A stretch of 64,000 nt of DNA, from the NCBI RefSeq assembly GCF_900090315.1, contig NZ_FMHZ01000002.1, positions 310,001 to 374,000 of the forward strand. The letters run 5' to 3'. How positions within the stretch are numbered: position 1 is the stretch's first letter; each line of letters opens with the position of its first letter. A program made the position numbers and the translations under genes. The stretch comes from Micromonospora citrea (GTDB taxonomy: Bacteria; Actinomycetota; Actinomycetes; Mycobacteriales; Micromonosporaceae). The notes beneath the pieces are model-generated. The model did no database searches. It saw nothing but the letters and a program-made list of their open reading frames with translations, and was not told the DNA's origin. Of this stretch, positions 21,470 to 29,679 are shown piece after piece.

Positions 21470-21615
21470 CGACTTCCGCCCGGAGCCGCCCGGTCAGCGC
21501 GACAAGCTCTCTGGTGCCGCCCGCGTACCCAGACCATCACCAGGAGGCATGGCTTGTCATCGTCAAGCGGCACATTGACGTGGATGCCGTCGGCCCACAC
21601 GTAAGCGTCCCCATG
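21470..21615 (-). pseudogene. remnant of a second type of IS256-family transposase
   Basis: The reverse strand reads YVWADGIHVNVPLDDDKPC then LLVMVWVR, a hallmark of the mutator/IS256 catalytic core around the first Asp. One frameshift later it continues AGGTRELVALTGRLRAEVD. Nothing upstream or downstream matches a complete transposase. It differs from the two intact IS256 copies here, so it is from another lineage. It follows the ABC permease stop and precedes the cystathionine-lyase-like gene. Confidence 0.65.
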
Positions 21616-21687
21616 GACGCCGCATCGTGGATGCCCACGATCGGCAGCGGCCGGGTCTTCCTCGCCGCGGCACGCCCTCGGTCCGTC

Positions 21688-22848
21688 CTAACCGCGTCGC
21701 AAGGCGGTGAGCGCTGCGGCCAGGTCGTCGCAGAGGTCCTGAGGGCTTTCCAACCCGATGTGGAAACGAACCAGTCGGGGCGCGTCCGCCGGGGCGGCGA
21801 GAGCCCGCAGGTGATGGGGCACGGCGGGCATGACCAGGCTCTCGAAACCGCCCCAGCTCGTGCCGAGGCCGAACAGGGAAAGCTGGTCGATGAACCGGGT
21901 GAACGCGTCTTCGCCACACGGGGCGAGCTCGACGGTGAATGGACCAGCCGCACCCGAGAACTGTGAGCGCCACAGTTCGTAGCCGGGATCGGTGGCGAGG
22001 GCGGGGAAGAGTACTCGCTGGACGCAGGGCTGCGACTGCAGCCACCGTGCGACGGCGAGAGCTGACCGTTGGTGGCGTTCCATGCGAACGGCCAGCGTGC
22101 GCAGCCCGCGCAGCGTGAGCCAACATGTGTCCGGCGCGGCATGGGCGCCGCTGCGGTCGCAGTAGGCCCGAACGCCGGCCAGGGCGTCGAGAGTTCCGGT
22201 GATGAGACCGAGCAGCACATCGGAATGGCCGTTGATGAACTTGGTCGCGGCGTGGACGGAGATGTCGACCCCGAGCGCGTGCGCGTCGAAGAAGATCGGT
22301 GTCCCCCAGGTCGAGTCGCATGCGACGGGAACTCCCCGGTCGTGCGCCGCCGCGCAGATGGCGCGTACGTCCCACATCTGCATCGTCAATGACGCTGGCG
22401 TCTCGACGAACACGAGGCTCGTCGTGTCGCGCAGCAAAGACGACACGTCGGCGTCGTGGGCGAAGTACTCCACGTCGGTTCCGGACGGAACAATCTCTTT
22501 GTCGCAGAAGACCCGCGTGGGCCCGTACACGCCCGCGCTCACCAGGATGTGGCGTCCGGGACCGGCGTGTGCGGCGAGCACAGCAGTGATCGCCGCCAGC
22601 CCGCTGCTGGTTGCGATGCACGTCTCGGTGTTCGCGATCTGCGCCATCGCGCGTTGCAGCTCGAACGTCGTCGACGTGCCTGACCTGCCGTAACGCGGAC
22701 CGTCGAACACCAGCGCGCCCTGCGCCTGCTTGTACGCGTCGAGCGAGTCGAACACCGTCGTCGACGTGCGCACCAGCGGAGGGCTCACCGAATTCGCGGC
22801 GGCCGCGGTCCGCCGGGCGGCGTGAACCAGAAGTGTCTCTCTGTCCAT
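21688..22848 (-). CDS. cystathionine beta-lyase-like PLP enzyme
   Basis: 386 aa, Cys/Met-metabolism fold type I. The PLP lysine lies in SVHAATKFINGHSDV; the preceding conserved CDSTWGTPIFFDAHALGVDIS and TSSGLAAITAVLAAHAGPG match the MetC-type cystathionine beta-lyase branch more than gamma-synthase. The start is ATG 22846-22848 with GAAGGAC upstream; an open frame extends about 50 codons upstream but is not family-like. Such enzymes split cystathionine to homocysteine, or act as cysteine/methionine lyases. No methionine genes adjoin it, and it lies in an IS-rich region. Confidence 0.85.
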   Translation of the reverse strand: MDRETLLVHAARRTAAAANSVSPPLVRTSTTVFDSLDAYKQAQGALVFDGPRYGRSGTSTTFELQRAMAQIANTETCIATSSGLAAITAVLAAHAGPGRHILVSAGVYGPTRVFCDKEIVPSGTDVEYFAHDADVSSLLRDTTSLVFVETPASLTMQMWDVRAICAAAHDRGVPVACDSTWGTPIFFDAHALGVDISVHAATKFINGHSDVLLGLITGTLDALAGVRAYCDRSGAHAAPDTCWLTLRGLRTLAVRMERHQRSALAVARWLQSQPCVQRVLFPALATDPGYELWRSQFSGAAGPFTVELAPCGEDAFTRFIDQLSLFGLGTSWGGFESLVMPAVPHHLRALAAPADAPRLVRFHIGLESPQDLCDDLAAALTALRRG

Positions 22849-23297
22849 CGAGTCGTCCTTCGCGCGTCGACATTTCGCCAGGGCGCGCCCGGCGCCCCAT
22901 CCCGACACATGGTCCAGGTTCGCTCTCGGGTCGCACTTCCAAGAAACCGCCGGACGATGACGCAAATCCGCCGTAGTCGGTCGCTTCGGCTCCACCCCGG
23001 TGGATCACCGTCATCGCGCCCTCCGGTCCACCGTCGTCCGATCAGAGGGCGTGGAACCTCGACCGGGTCCGCACGCTCGGCGCGGTCGCCGACGACTCCA
23101 ACGTCACGGGAGGCTCACACCCGACGGAGGCGCCGACCCGCTCCCGCGCGACATCCACCACTCTTCGGCGCCGACCGGTTGGGCAAGCAACGTGCGGCGA
23201 GCATGAGGGCGTTGGGCGAGGAGGCCGTCGGATCGACACCGGCATGAGATGCGGTGCAGCCACCGGGTCCGTCGTCACCCGATACACGCTCTCAAGA
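22849..23297. other. gap without a recognisable gene
   Basis: About 450 bp between the lyase start and the second IS. Short open frames are present but none has a domain signature or consistent codon bias; possibly decayed DNA plus the lyase promoter. Confidence 0.4.
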
Positions 23298-23305
23298 CCT
23301 TGGGG
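23298..23305. repeat. target-site duplication, left side of IS copy 2
   Basis: CCTTGGGG, repeated exactly at 24700-24707. Confidence 0.88.
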
Positions 23306-24699
23306 GGGGCTGTCTCGCCAACGGTGTTTCCGGCGATCTTGGTTAGTAGGTTTCAGCGGCTGGGAAGCGGTCGCTGAAGGTGATGGCGAAGGCGTTCAAC
23401 GCGGGTTTCCAGCGCATCGTCCATCGGGCTCTGCCTGCTCCGGTGGGGTCCAGGGACCGGGTCACCAGGTACAGACACTTCAACGCGGCCTGCTCGTTCG
23501 GGAAGTGGCCGCGGGCCTTGATCGCTCGCCGGTAGCGGGCGTTGAGGGACTCGATCGCGTTGGTCGAGCAGATCACCGTGCGGATCTCGACGTCGTAGTC
23601 GAGGAACGGAATGAACTCCGTCCAGGCGTTGTCCCACAACCGGATCACCGCCGGATACCGGCCGCCCCACTTGTCGGCCAGGTCGTCGAACGCCGCCCTG
23701 GCGGCGGTGGCGTTGACCGCGGTGTAGATCGGCTTGATGTCACGCTTCAACTCGTCCCAGTACTTGCGGGAGGTCAACCGGAACGTGTTGCGGATCAGAT
23801 GAATCACGCACGTCTGCACCACCGTCTGCGGCCACACGTTCGTGACCACCTCGGGCAGCCCTTTCAGCCCGTCGCAGACGAGGAAGAACACGTCCTTGAC
23901 GCCGCGGTTGCGCAGGTCGGTCAGTACACTCATCCAGAACTTCGCGCCCTCACCACCTGTGCCGGCCCACAGCCCGAGGATGTCCTTCTCGCCGTCGAGA
24001 GAGACGCCGATCGCGGCGTAGAACGGCCGGTTCGCCACCTGCCCGTCCCTAACCTTGACCACGATGGCGTCGATGAACACCGCCGCGTAAATGGCGTCCA
24101 AGGGCCGGTGGGACCAGTCGGTCATCTCCTCGATGACCTTGTCGGTGATCCGGGAGATCGTCTCCTTCGACACCGACGCTCCATAGATCTCAGCGAAGTG
24201 CGCCGAGATCTCCCCGGTCGTCAATCCCTTGGCATACAACGACAACACCACCTCGTCGACCCCCGACAGGCGCCGCTGCCGCTTGCGGACGATCTGAGGA
24301 TCGAACGTGCCGGCCCGGTCCCGTGGCACGTTGATCTGCACCGGCCCGCTGGTGTCGGTCAGCACCGTCTTCGGCCGGCTGCCGTTACGGATGTTGCCCG
24401 ACCCCGCACCGGCCGCATCGTGCTTGGCGTAGCCGAGATGCTCGGTCATCTCCTCGTTCAACGCGGTCTCCAGGACCGTCTTGGTCAACTGCTTCAACAG
24501 ACCGTCCGGCCCGGTCAACGACAGGCCCTGTTCCTTGGCCGCCCGAACGAGCTCGGCAGCGGCCTGCTCCTCCGCAGACGGCTCAGGCCGCTTCTTCCGT
24601 CCGGTCACGTCGTTCAGTGTCGCGGTCATCACGGCACCCTCCTCACCAGGCACAACGCCCGGTGGGTCAGGCCGGAAACACCGTTAGATCCACAGACCC
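23306..24699 (-). mobile_element. IS256-family insertion sequence, copy 2
   Basis: The same 1394-bp element as 8873-10266, in reverse orientation. The left end reads GGGGCTGTCTCGCC then AACGGTGTTTCCGG; the right end closes with the complement of GGGTCTGTGGATCT. It has its own 8-bp target duplication (CCTTGGGG), different from copy 1. It stands four bases from the stop codon of the downstream-lying LysR gene (24712-24714) without damaging it. Confidence 0.95.
23343..24629 (-). CDS. IS256-family transposase (copy 2)
   Basis: 428 aa, the same protein as the transposase at 8943-10229, with the same Asp-Asp-Glu motifs and the same AGGAGG ribosome-binding site before the ATG at 24627-24629. Protein identity in several overlapping frames implies near or complete nucleotide identity, hence recent duplication. 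Confidence 0.95.
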   Translation of the reverse strand: MTATLNDVTGRKKRPEPSAEEQAAAELVRAAKEQGLSLTGPDGLLKQLTKTVLETALNEEMTEHLGYAKHDAAGAGSGNIRNGSRPKTVLTDTSGPVQINVPRDRAGTFDPQIVRKRQRRLSGVDEVVLSLYAKGLTTGEISAHFAEIYGASVSKETISRITDKVIEEMTDWSHRPLDAIYAAVFIDAIVVKVRDGQVANRPFYAAIGVSLDGEKDILGLWAGTGGEGAKFWMSVLTDLRNRGVKDVFFLVCDGLKGLPEVVTNVWPQTVVQTCVIHLIRNTFRLTSRKYWDELKRDIKPIYTAVNATAARAAFDDLADKWGGRYPAVIRLWDNAWTEFIPFLDYDVEIRTVICSTNAIESLNARYRRAIKARGHFPNEQAALKCLYLVTRSLDPTGAGRARWTMRWKPALNAFAITFSDRFPAAETY

Positions 24700-24707
24700 C
24701 CTTGGGG
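24700..24707. repeat. target-site duplication, right side of IS copy 2
   Basis: CCTTGGGG, identical to 23298-23305. Confidence 0.88.
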
Positions 24708-24711
24708 CTGA

Positions 24712-25644
24712 TCACTGCCCCCACTTCGGCATCCACACGTCTTCGTCGGGTGTGTCCATCCGCCTGGAGCTGAGATGGTCGCGAAGTGTGCTGAGCGCGG
24801 GATGCGGGTTGTCGTCGCGCCAGATCAGCGACATCGGATAGATCGGTGCCGGGTCGCGCACCGGTATGCGCCGCAGGTCGTACCTGTCCGGCCACAGATA
24901 TCGCGTGCGTTCGCCGGCCAACGTCGCCAGTTCCGCGGAGTCGGCGATCTCGGCCAGCAACGCCTCGTTGCCGAAGGCCGGCCCGACCCGGTCGATGGTG
25001 AGGCCGAACGCGGCGGCGAGTTCGTCGTAGTAGCTGGCCCACTCGGTGCCGGCGACCATGCCGGGCATCCAGATGCGGTGTGCGGCGAGCTGTGCGGGCG
25101 TGACGACGCGGGCGTTGGCGAGCGCGTGACGTGGCCCCACGAGGAGTTCGTGGTGCTCGTCGATCATGCGGACGGCCCTGACCGCGTCTGGCAGGTGGCG
25201 CACGGGGACGGGGACGGCGTGGAAGGTGGCGTCGACCGTCCCTGCCTCGACGGCGGCGGTCGCGGCGTGAAAGTCGGCGTCGAGGGTCACGACGTCCAGC
25301 TCGATCCGCGGATACGTGCGGTGGAAGTCCTGCAGGAGCACGGACGGCGCGGTCCGCCGGCTGTGGACGTCGACGCGGAGGGCGCGACGGCCGGGCCGCA
25401 CGGACGCGTCGGCCCGCTCGGCCACCCGGAGAAGTTCCCGGGCGTGGGGCAGGAAGGCCTGGCCGTCGATGGTGAGCCGGGCACCGCGGGCCGTGCGGGT
25501 GAACAGCCGTACCTGCAGGTCCTTCTCCAGCGCCGCGATGCGCTTGGACACGGCCTGCTGGGTGACCGACAGCGCGGCCGCGGCGTCCTGGAACTGGCCG
25601 GCGTCCACAACGGCGACGAAGGTACGGACGGCGTTGAGATCCAC
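24712..25644 (-). CDS. LysR-family transcriptional regulator
   Basis: 310 aa. HTH: LNAVRTFVAVVDAGQFQDAA then LSVTQQAVSKRIAALEKDL. The effector-binding domain starts near residue 90 (RALRVDVHSRRTAPSVLLQ) and continues to IWRDDNPHPALSTLRDHL. The GTG at 25642-25644 is chosen because AGGA lies 9 nt upstream; a TTG two codons earlier is possible. It is divergent from an MFS transporter, with 128 bp between starts, and probably controls it. The second IS copy lies immediately after its stop. Confidence 0.9.
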   Translation of the reverse strand: MDLNAVRTFVAVVDAGQFQDAAAALSVTQQAVSKRIAALEKDLQVRLFTRTARGARLTIDGQAFLPHARELLRVAERADASVRPGRRALRVDVHSRRTAPSVLLQDFHRTYPRIELDVVTLDADFHAATAAVEAGTVDATFHAVPVPVRHLPDAVRAVRMIDEHHELLVGPRHALANARVVTPAQLAAHRIWMPGMVAGTEWASYYDELAAAFGLTIDRVGPAFGNEALLAEIADSAELATLAGERTRYLWPDRYDLRRIPVRDPAPIYPMSLIWRDDNPHPALSTLRDHLSSRRMDTPDEDVWMPKWGQ

Positions 25645-25772
25645 GAACAAGATCCTACGAGAACAACGGTTGGTTGTGGCTCGCCGCCGGTTCGGTTGTT
25701 TGATCCGTCATCCCACGCGCTGCTTCGATCACAGCGCTCAACGGCGAGTTGTTCGAGGCGGAAGGTGCGGGG

Positions 25773-27056
25773 ATGATGGCCAGACGGTCCCTGGGCCGGC
25801 GGTTCGGCTGGTTGTGGGCGTCCTACGCGGTCAGCGCCTACGGCTCCGGGCTGGGGTTCGGCGCCTTGCCGCTGATCGCCGTGCTGGTGTTGGACGCCAG
25901 CCCCGCCCAGGTGTCCGCGCTGTCGGCGGTGGGGCCGGCGGTGGGCGCGCTGATCGCGTTGCCGCTCGCGCCCTGGGTGGAGTTCCACCGCAAGCGGCCG
26001 GTGCTGATCGCGATGGACCTGGCCCGGTTCGCGGTCATGACGACGATCCCGGTCGCCTACGCCCTCGGCCTGCTCGGTTTCGCCCAACTGCTGGTCGTGT
26101 CCGCCGTGGTCGCCACCTCCAAGATCGCCTTCAACGCCGCGAGCGGCGCGTACCTCAAGGCCCTCGTCCGGCCGGACGACCTGCTCGTGGCCAACGCGCG
26201 GTTCGAGTCGACGACGTGGAGTTCCATCGCCGTCGGGCCACCCCTGGGCGGCGCGGCGATCGGCCTGTTCGGGCCGGTCGTCACGGTGGTGGCCGACGCG
26301 CTCAGCTACCTGCTCTCCGCGCTGGGCATCACGGCGATCCGGGGCCGGGAAGCGCCCCCGCAGCGGACCGGCGGACGCCGGATCCGAGCCGGCGACCTGC
26401 TCGACGGCTGGCGGCACCTGCTGACCCATCCCGGGCTGCGGGCGCTCTACCTCAACCAGTTGCTCGTCAACGGCCTGATCATGGCCACCGAGCCGCTGCT
26501 GGCCGTGCTCCTGCTCCGCGAGCTCGGATTCCCGCCCTGGCAGTACGGCCTGGCCTTCGCCGCCCCCTGCCTCGGCGGGCTCGTCGGCTCACGCCTGGCC
26601 CGCCGGGTCGTGGCCCGGTACGGCCAACACCAGATCCTCCGCACCGTCGGCGCGCTGCGCGTGGTCTGGCTGATCGGCCTCGCCTTCGTCCAGCCCGGCC
26701 TCGCCGGCCTCGCCACGGTGATCGTCGTCGAACTGGCGACCATCATCAGCATGAGCCTGTACAACCCGGTGCTCGCCACCTACCGGCTCCAGCACACCCC
26801 CAAAGACCTCGTCGCCCGCACCCTGTCGGCCTGGTCGATCAGCAGCAGCGCCGCCATCGCCGTCCTCAGCGCGCTCGGCGGACTGCTCGCCGCCGCCACC
26901 GGCCCACGCGCGGCCATCGCGGTCGCGGGACTGCTGATCCTGGCCAGCCCGCTGCTGCTACCCCGCCGCCAGGGCTCCGCACCCGTCACCGAGCCCGAGT
27001 TGGCGACGGCCGCTCCCCCACCACGGGCGGCGGGCGTGTCGCCCGACACCAGGTGA
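25773..27056 (+). CDS. MFS transporter (drug or siderophore efflux type)
   Basis: 427 aa with about 12 hydrophobic helices. The N-terminus RRFGWLWASYAVSAYGSGLG and the loop WVEFHRKRPVLIAMDLARF are typical of the enterobactin-exporter/MFS_3 branch. The start is the ATG at 25773, with GGAAGG upstream. Located in the inner membrane; likely exports a drug or metabolite. Divergent from LysR. The substrate cannot be predicted. Confidence 0.87.
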   Translation: MMARRSLGRRFGWLWASYAVSAYGSGLGFGALPLIAVLVLDASPAQVSALSAVGPAVGALIALPLAPWVEFHRKRPVLIAMDLARFAVMTTIPVAYALGLLGFAQLLVVSAVVATSKIAFNAASGAYLKALVRPDDLLVANARFESTTWSSIAVGPPLGGAAIGLFGPVVTVVADALSYLLSALGITAIRGREAPPQRTGGRRIRAGDLLDGWRHLLTHPGLRALYLNQLLVNGLIMATEPLLAVLLLRELGFPPWQYGLAFAAPCLGGLVGSRLARRVVARYGQHQILRTVGALRVVWLIGLAFVQPGLAGLATVIVVELATIISMSLYNPVLATYRLQHTPKDLVARTLSAWSISSSAAIAVLSALGGLLAAATGPRAAIAVAGLLILASPLLLPRRQGSAPVTEPELATAAPPPRAAGVSPDTR

Positions 27057-27104
27057 GAGGGCGGCCAACGCCTGTCAGCCACCCCTCGGCGTCCTCCGGG
27101 GACC

Positions 27105-28607
27105 TCAGGCGTTCGCCCACACCCGCTTGATCCACTCCTCCACCCCTTGGGAGGTGCGGGGCATCGCGGCGGACAGGTTCTCGCAGCCGTCCTCGGTCAC
27201 CAGCACGTCGTCTTCGATACGCACACCGATGCCGCGGAACTCCTCGGGCGCCAGCAGGTCGTCGGCCTTGAAGTAGAGGCCCGGCTCGACGGTGAGGATC
27301 ATGCCGGGCTCCAGCACGACGTTCATGTAGTCCTCGCGCAGCAGCAGCTGGCAGTCGTGCACGTCCATGCCCAGGTGGTGGGAGGTGCCGTGGACCATCC
27401 AGCGGCGGTGCCAGCCCCCGCGCTCCCGGTCCAGGGTCTGCTCGACGGTGACTCCCTCGGGCAGCAGCCCCCACTGGTGCAGGGTCCGGGCGATCACCGC
27501 GTCCGCCGCGGCGTGGATGTCGCTGAACTTGTTGCCCGGCCTCACCGCCGCAAGGCCGGCCTGCTGCGCCTCGTACACCGCGTCGTAGATCCGGCGCTGC
27601 ACGTCGGTGAAGCGGCCGGAGACCGGCAGGGTACGAGTGATGTCGGCGGTGAACAGCGAGTCGAGCTCGATCCCGCAGTCGACCAGGATCAGGTCACCCT
27701 CGCGGACCTCGCCGGTGTTCCTCGTCCAGTGGATGGTGTTGGCGTGATCCCCGGAGGCGCAGACGGACTCGTAGCCGACGCCGTTGCCCTCGTGACGGGA
27801 GTACAGGCCGAAGACACCCTCGACCCAGCGCTCACCACGCCCCTTACGGACCGCTTCGGGCAGCGAGGCGACGATCGCGTCGAAACCCCGGTGGGTGGCG
27901 GCGATCGCCGTGCGCATCTCCTCGATCTCCCACTCGTCCTTGACCAACCGCATCGCGGACAGGTGGCGGGCCAACTCCTCGTCCGCCTCCTCGCGCTCGT
28001 GGGCGGACCCGGTCGCGCCCGCCTGCGCGCGGACCGATTCGACCAGCCCGGCGAGCTGCGGGTCGGCGGCGCGGACCACCCGCATCCGGGCGGCGGGCGC
28101 GTCCTTGGCCAGGTCGTCGGCGAGGGAGTCGACGTGGCGGGCGGTGATGCCCAGCTCCGACTCCCGGTCGGCGAGGGTCGGACGGGGACCGACCCAAAAC
28201 TCACCGTAGCGGGAGTCGGCGTAGAACTCCTCGCTGTCGCGCGGGGCCAGCGGGCGGAAGTAGAGGGTGGCGTGGTGCCCGCCGCCCGGCTTCGGGTCGA
28301 GCACCAGGACGCTGTCCGGATCGGCGTGCGCGCCGAGGCCGGTCAGGTGGGCGAAGGCGGTGTGGGGGCGGAACGGGTAGTCGGTGTCGTTGCTGCGCAC
28401 CTTGAGGCCGCCGGCGGGGATGACGAGCCGCTCGCCGGGAAACCGCTGCGACAGGACGGCCCGGCGGCGGGCGGCATGGTCGGCCACCTCGGCGCGGTGC
28501 GTGGGCTCCCGGTCGGGGGTGGCCCAACCAGAGGCGATGAAGTCACGGAACTCGTTGTTGCTGGGTATCCCGCGGTGGCCGGCCTTCGCCTGCGTCTCGC
28601 TCGTCAT
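27105..28607 (-). CDS. pepP: Xaa-Pro aminopeptidase, M24B family
   Basis: 500 aa, two domains: an N-terminal creatinase-like domain (about 25-230, including NDTDYPFRPHTAFAHLTGLG) and the pita-bread metallopeptidase. Metal ligands are visible: Asp in ILVDCGIELDSLFTADITRT (two), His in VHGTSHHLGMDVHD, Glu in LTVEPGLYF and GVRIEDDVLV. It removes N-terminal residues before proline in the cytoplasm. The start is ATG 28605-28607; the frame is open upstream for 177 codons but that part is not family-like. It is convergent with the MFS gene. Confidence 0.94.
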   Translation of the reverse strand: MTSETQAKAGHRGIPSNNEFRDFIASGWATPDREPTHRAEVADHAARRRAVLSQRFPGERLVIPAGGLKVRSNDTDYPFRPHTAFAHLTGLGAHADPDSVLVLDPKPGGGHHATLYFRPLAPRDSEEFYADSRYGEFWVGPRPTLADRESELGITARHVDSLADDLAKDAPAARMRVVRAADPQLAGLVESVRAQAGATGSAHEREEADEELARHLSAMRLVKDEWEIEEMRTAIAATHRGFDAIVASLPEAVRKGRGERWVEGVFGLYSRHEGNGVGYESVCASGDHANTIHWTRNTGEVREGDLILVDCGIELDSLFTADITRTLPVSGRFTDVQRRIYDAVYEAQQAGLAAVRPGNKFSDIHAAADAVIARTLHQWGLLPEGVTVEQTLDRERGGWHRRWMVHGTSHHLGMDVHDCQLLLREDYMNVVLEPGMILTVEPGLYFKADDLLAPEEFRGIGVRIEDDVLVTEDGCENLSAAMPRTSQGVEEWIKRVWANA

Positions 28608-29136
28608 GCCGACATACTGCCAGAACTGTCCGCTGTGGCCACCCGTGGTCACGTCGGCAGCGGTAAGCGGCCGGGCCGGGGAACGCCCCTTGCGGACGCC
28701 CAGCTCCACCGGCGGTACGGCAGGCCTCTCGGCCGCCGGCCGCACGGACCGTTCGCACCCGACCACCCGCCCGCCGGCGCCTTCGTGTCCGTCGTCGCGA
28801 CGCCGTCGCCGGGCCGCGATCTCGACGGTCTCGTGCGCGGGGGTCCGGCTCGCAGCATCAGAGGCCGTCGACGTCATACCGGCCTGCCGGGTGAGCGGAG
28901 GTACGGCTGACGATCTTGCCGCCGGACGGGGCCGGAGGCCGGCCGGCACCGACGCTCCCACCGGCGCGGACTCGTCGGCCCGCCGGCCGATCGTCTCGTC
29001 GACGCCGAACTCGGCGAGGTGAGCTCCTTCAAATCCGACACAGGGTGTCAGGTTATTACCGAAGCATGGTCTCGCCGGCTCGTGCCCGACGGCGGGCGCG
29101 GACCGGTGCCACCGCCAGCCTGGAACAGGGATACCC
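28608..29136. other. intergenic region without a recognised gene
   Basis: 529 bp between divergent pepP and the PPOX gene. Open frames on both strands lack domain signatures. The segment near 29020-29075 is relatively AT-rich and probably holds the PPOX promoter. Confidence 0.4.
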
Positions 29137-29679
29137 ATGCGCGAAACACCTCAGGAACTCCACGAGCTTCAAGCCCTCCTCGATACCTCCCTCTCCCGCT
29201 CGACCTCGCACCTCCGGTCGATCATCGACGCGGAGCGCACCCTCACCGCCGAGCAGCTCACCCAGGTCCTCACCGGCATGTGCCCCCTCGCCCTGTCCAC
29301 CGTGACGGCGAAGGGCGAGCCGCGCGTCAGCGGTGTGGACGGGCACTTCCTGCACGGAAAGTGGCACTTCGGCACCGCGCGCGGCGCGGCCAAGGCGCGC
29401 CATCTCGCCGCCCGGCCCGCCGTCAGCGCCGCCCACATGCGCGGTGAGGACCTGGGCGTGTTCACGCACGGCCACGTGGAGATCCTCAACCCCCAGGACG
29501 CCGCGCCGGCCGCGGACTGGCCGGATCTGCTCGCCTACCTCAAGGACTTCTACGACGCCGACTCCTTCGACTGGGACAACGACGTCGTCTACTACCGGCT
29601 GCACCCGCACTGGATGACCGTCTACGCCCCCGACCTCGCGAAGCTCCCACCGCGTCGCGAAGGGGTGAACGAGGGTTGA
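29137..29679 (+). CDS. pyridoxamine 5'-phosphate oxidase-family (FMN-binding) protein
   Basis: 180 aa split-barrel protein. Core signature: MCPLALSTVTAKGEPRVSGV, FLHGKWHFGTARGAAKARHL and VSAAHMRGEDLGVFTHGHVE, as in PPOX-like flavin reductases or heme/F420-binding relatives. It ends WMTVYAPDLAKLPP. The stop overlaps the next gene's upstream-most start, indicating an operon with the UvrA-like protein. The exact cofactor is uncertain. Confidence 0.83.
   Translation: MRETPQELHELQALLDTSLSRSTSHLRSIIDAERTLTAEQLTQVLTGMCPLALSTVTAKGEPRVSGVDGHFLHGKWHFGTARGAAKARHLAARPAVSAAHMRGEDLGVFTHGHVEILNPQDAAPAADWPDLLAYLKDFYDADSFDWDNDVVYYRLHPHWMTVYAPDLAKLPPRREGVNEG

Noticed and set aside
22849..22960. SAM-type riboswitch upstream of the cystathionine-lyase-like gene
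   Set aside because: I looked for the SAM riboswitch cores because of the gene's possible role in methionine metabolism; a few GC stems are present but no conserved core sequence.
8865..24707. Composite transposon made of the two IS256 copies
   Set aside because: Each copy has its own different perfect 8-bp target duplication, so they inserted separately; a composite unit would show one shared duplication at the outer ends.
29019..29136. Small frame starting SSFKSDTGCQVITEAWSR before the PPOX gene, resembling a peptide precursor
   Set aside because: No ribosome-binding site, no maturation enzymes nearby, and the frame runs on into the PPOX gene in another phase.
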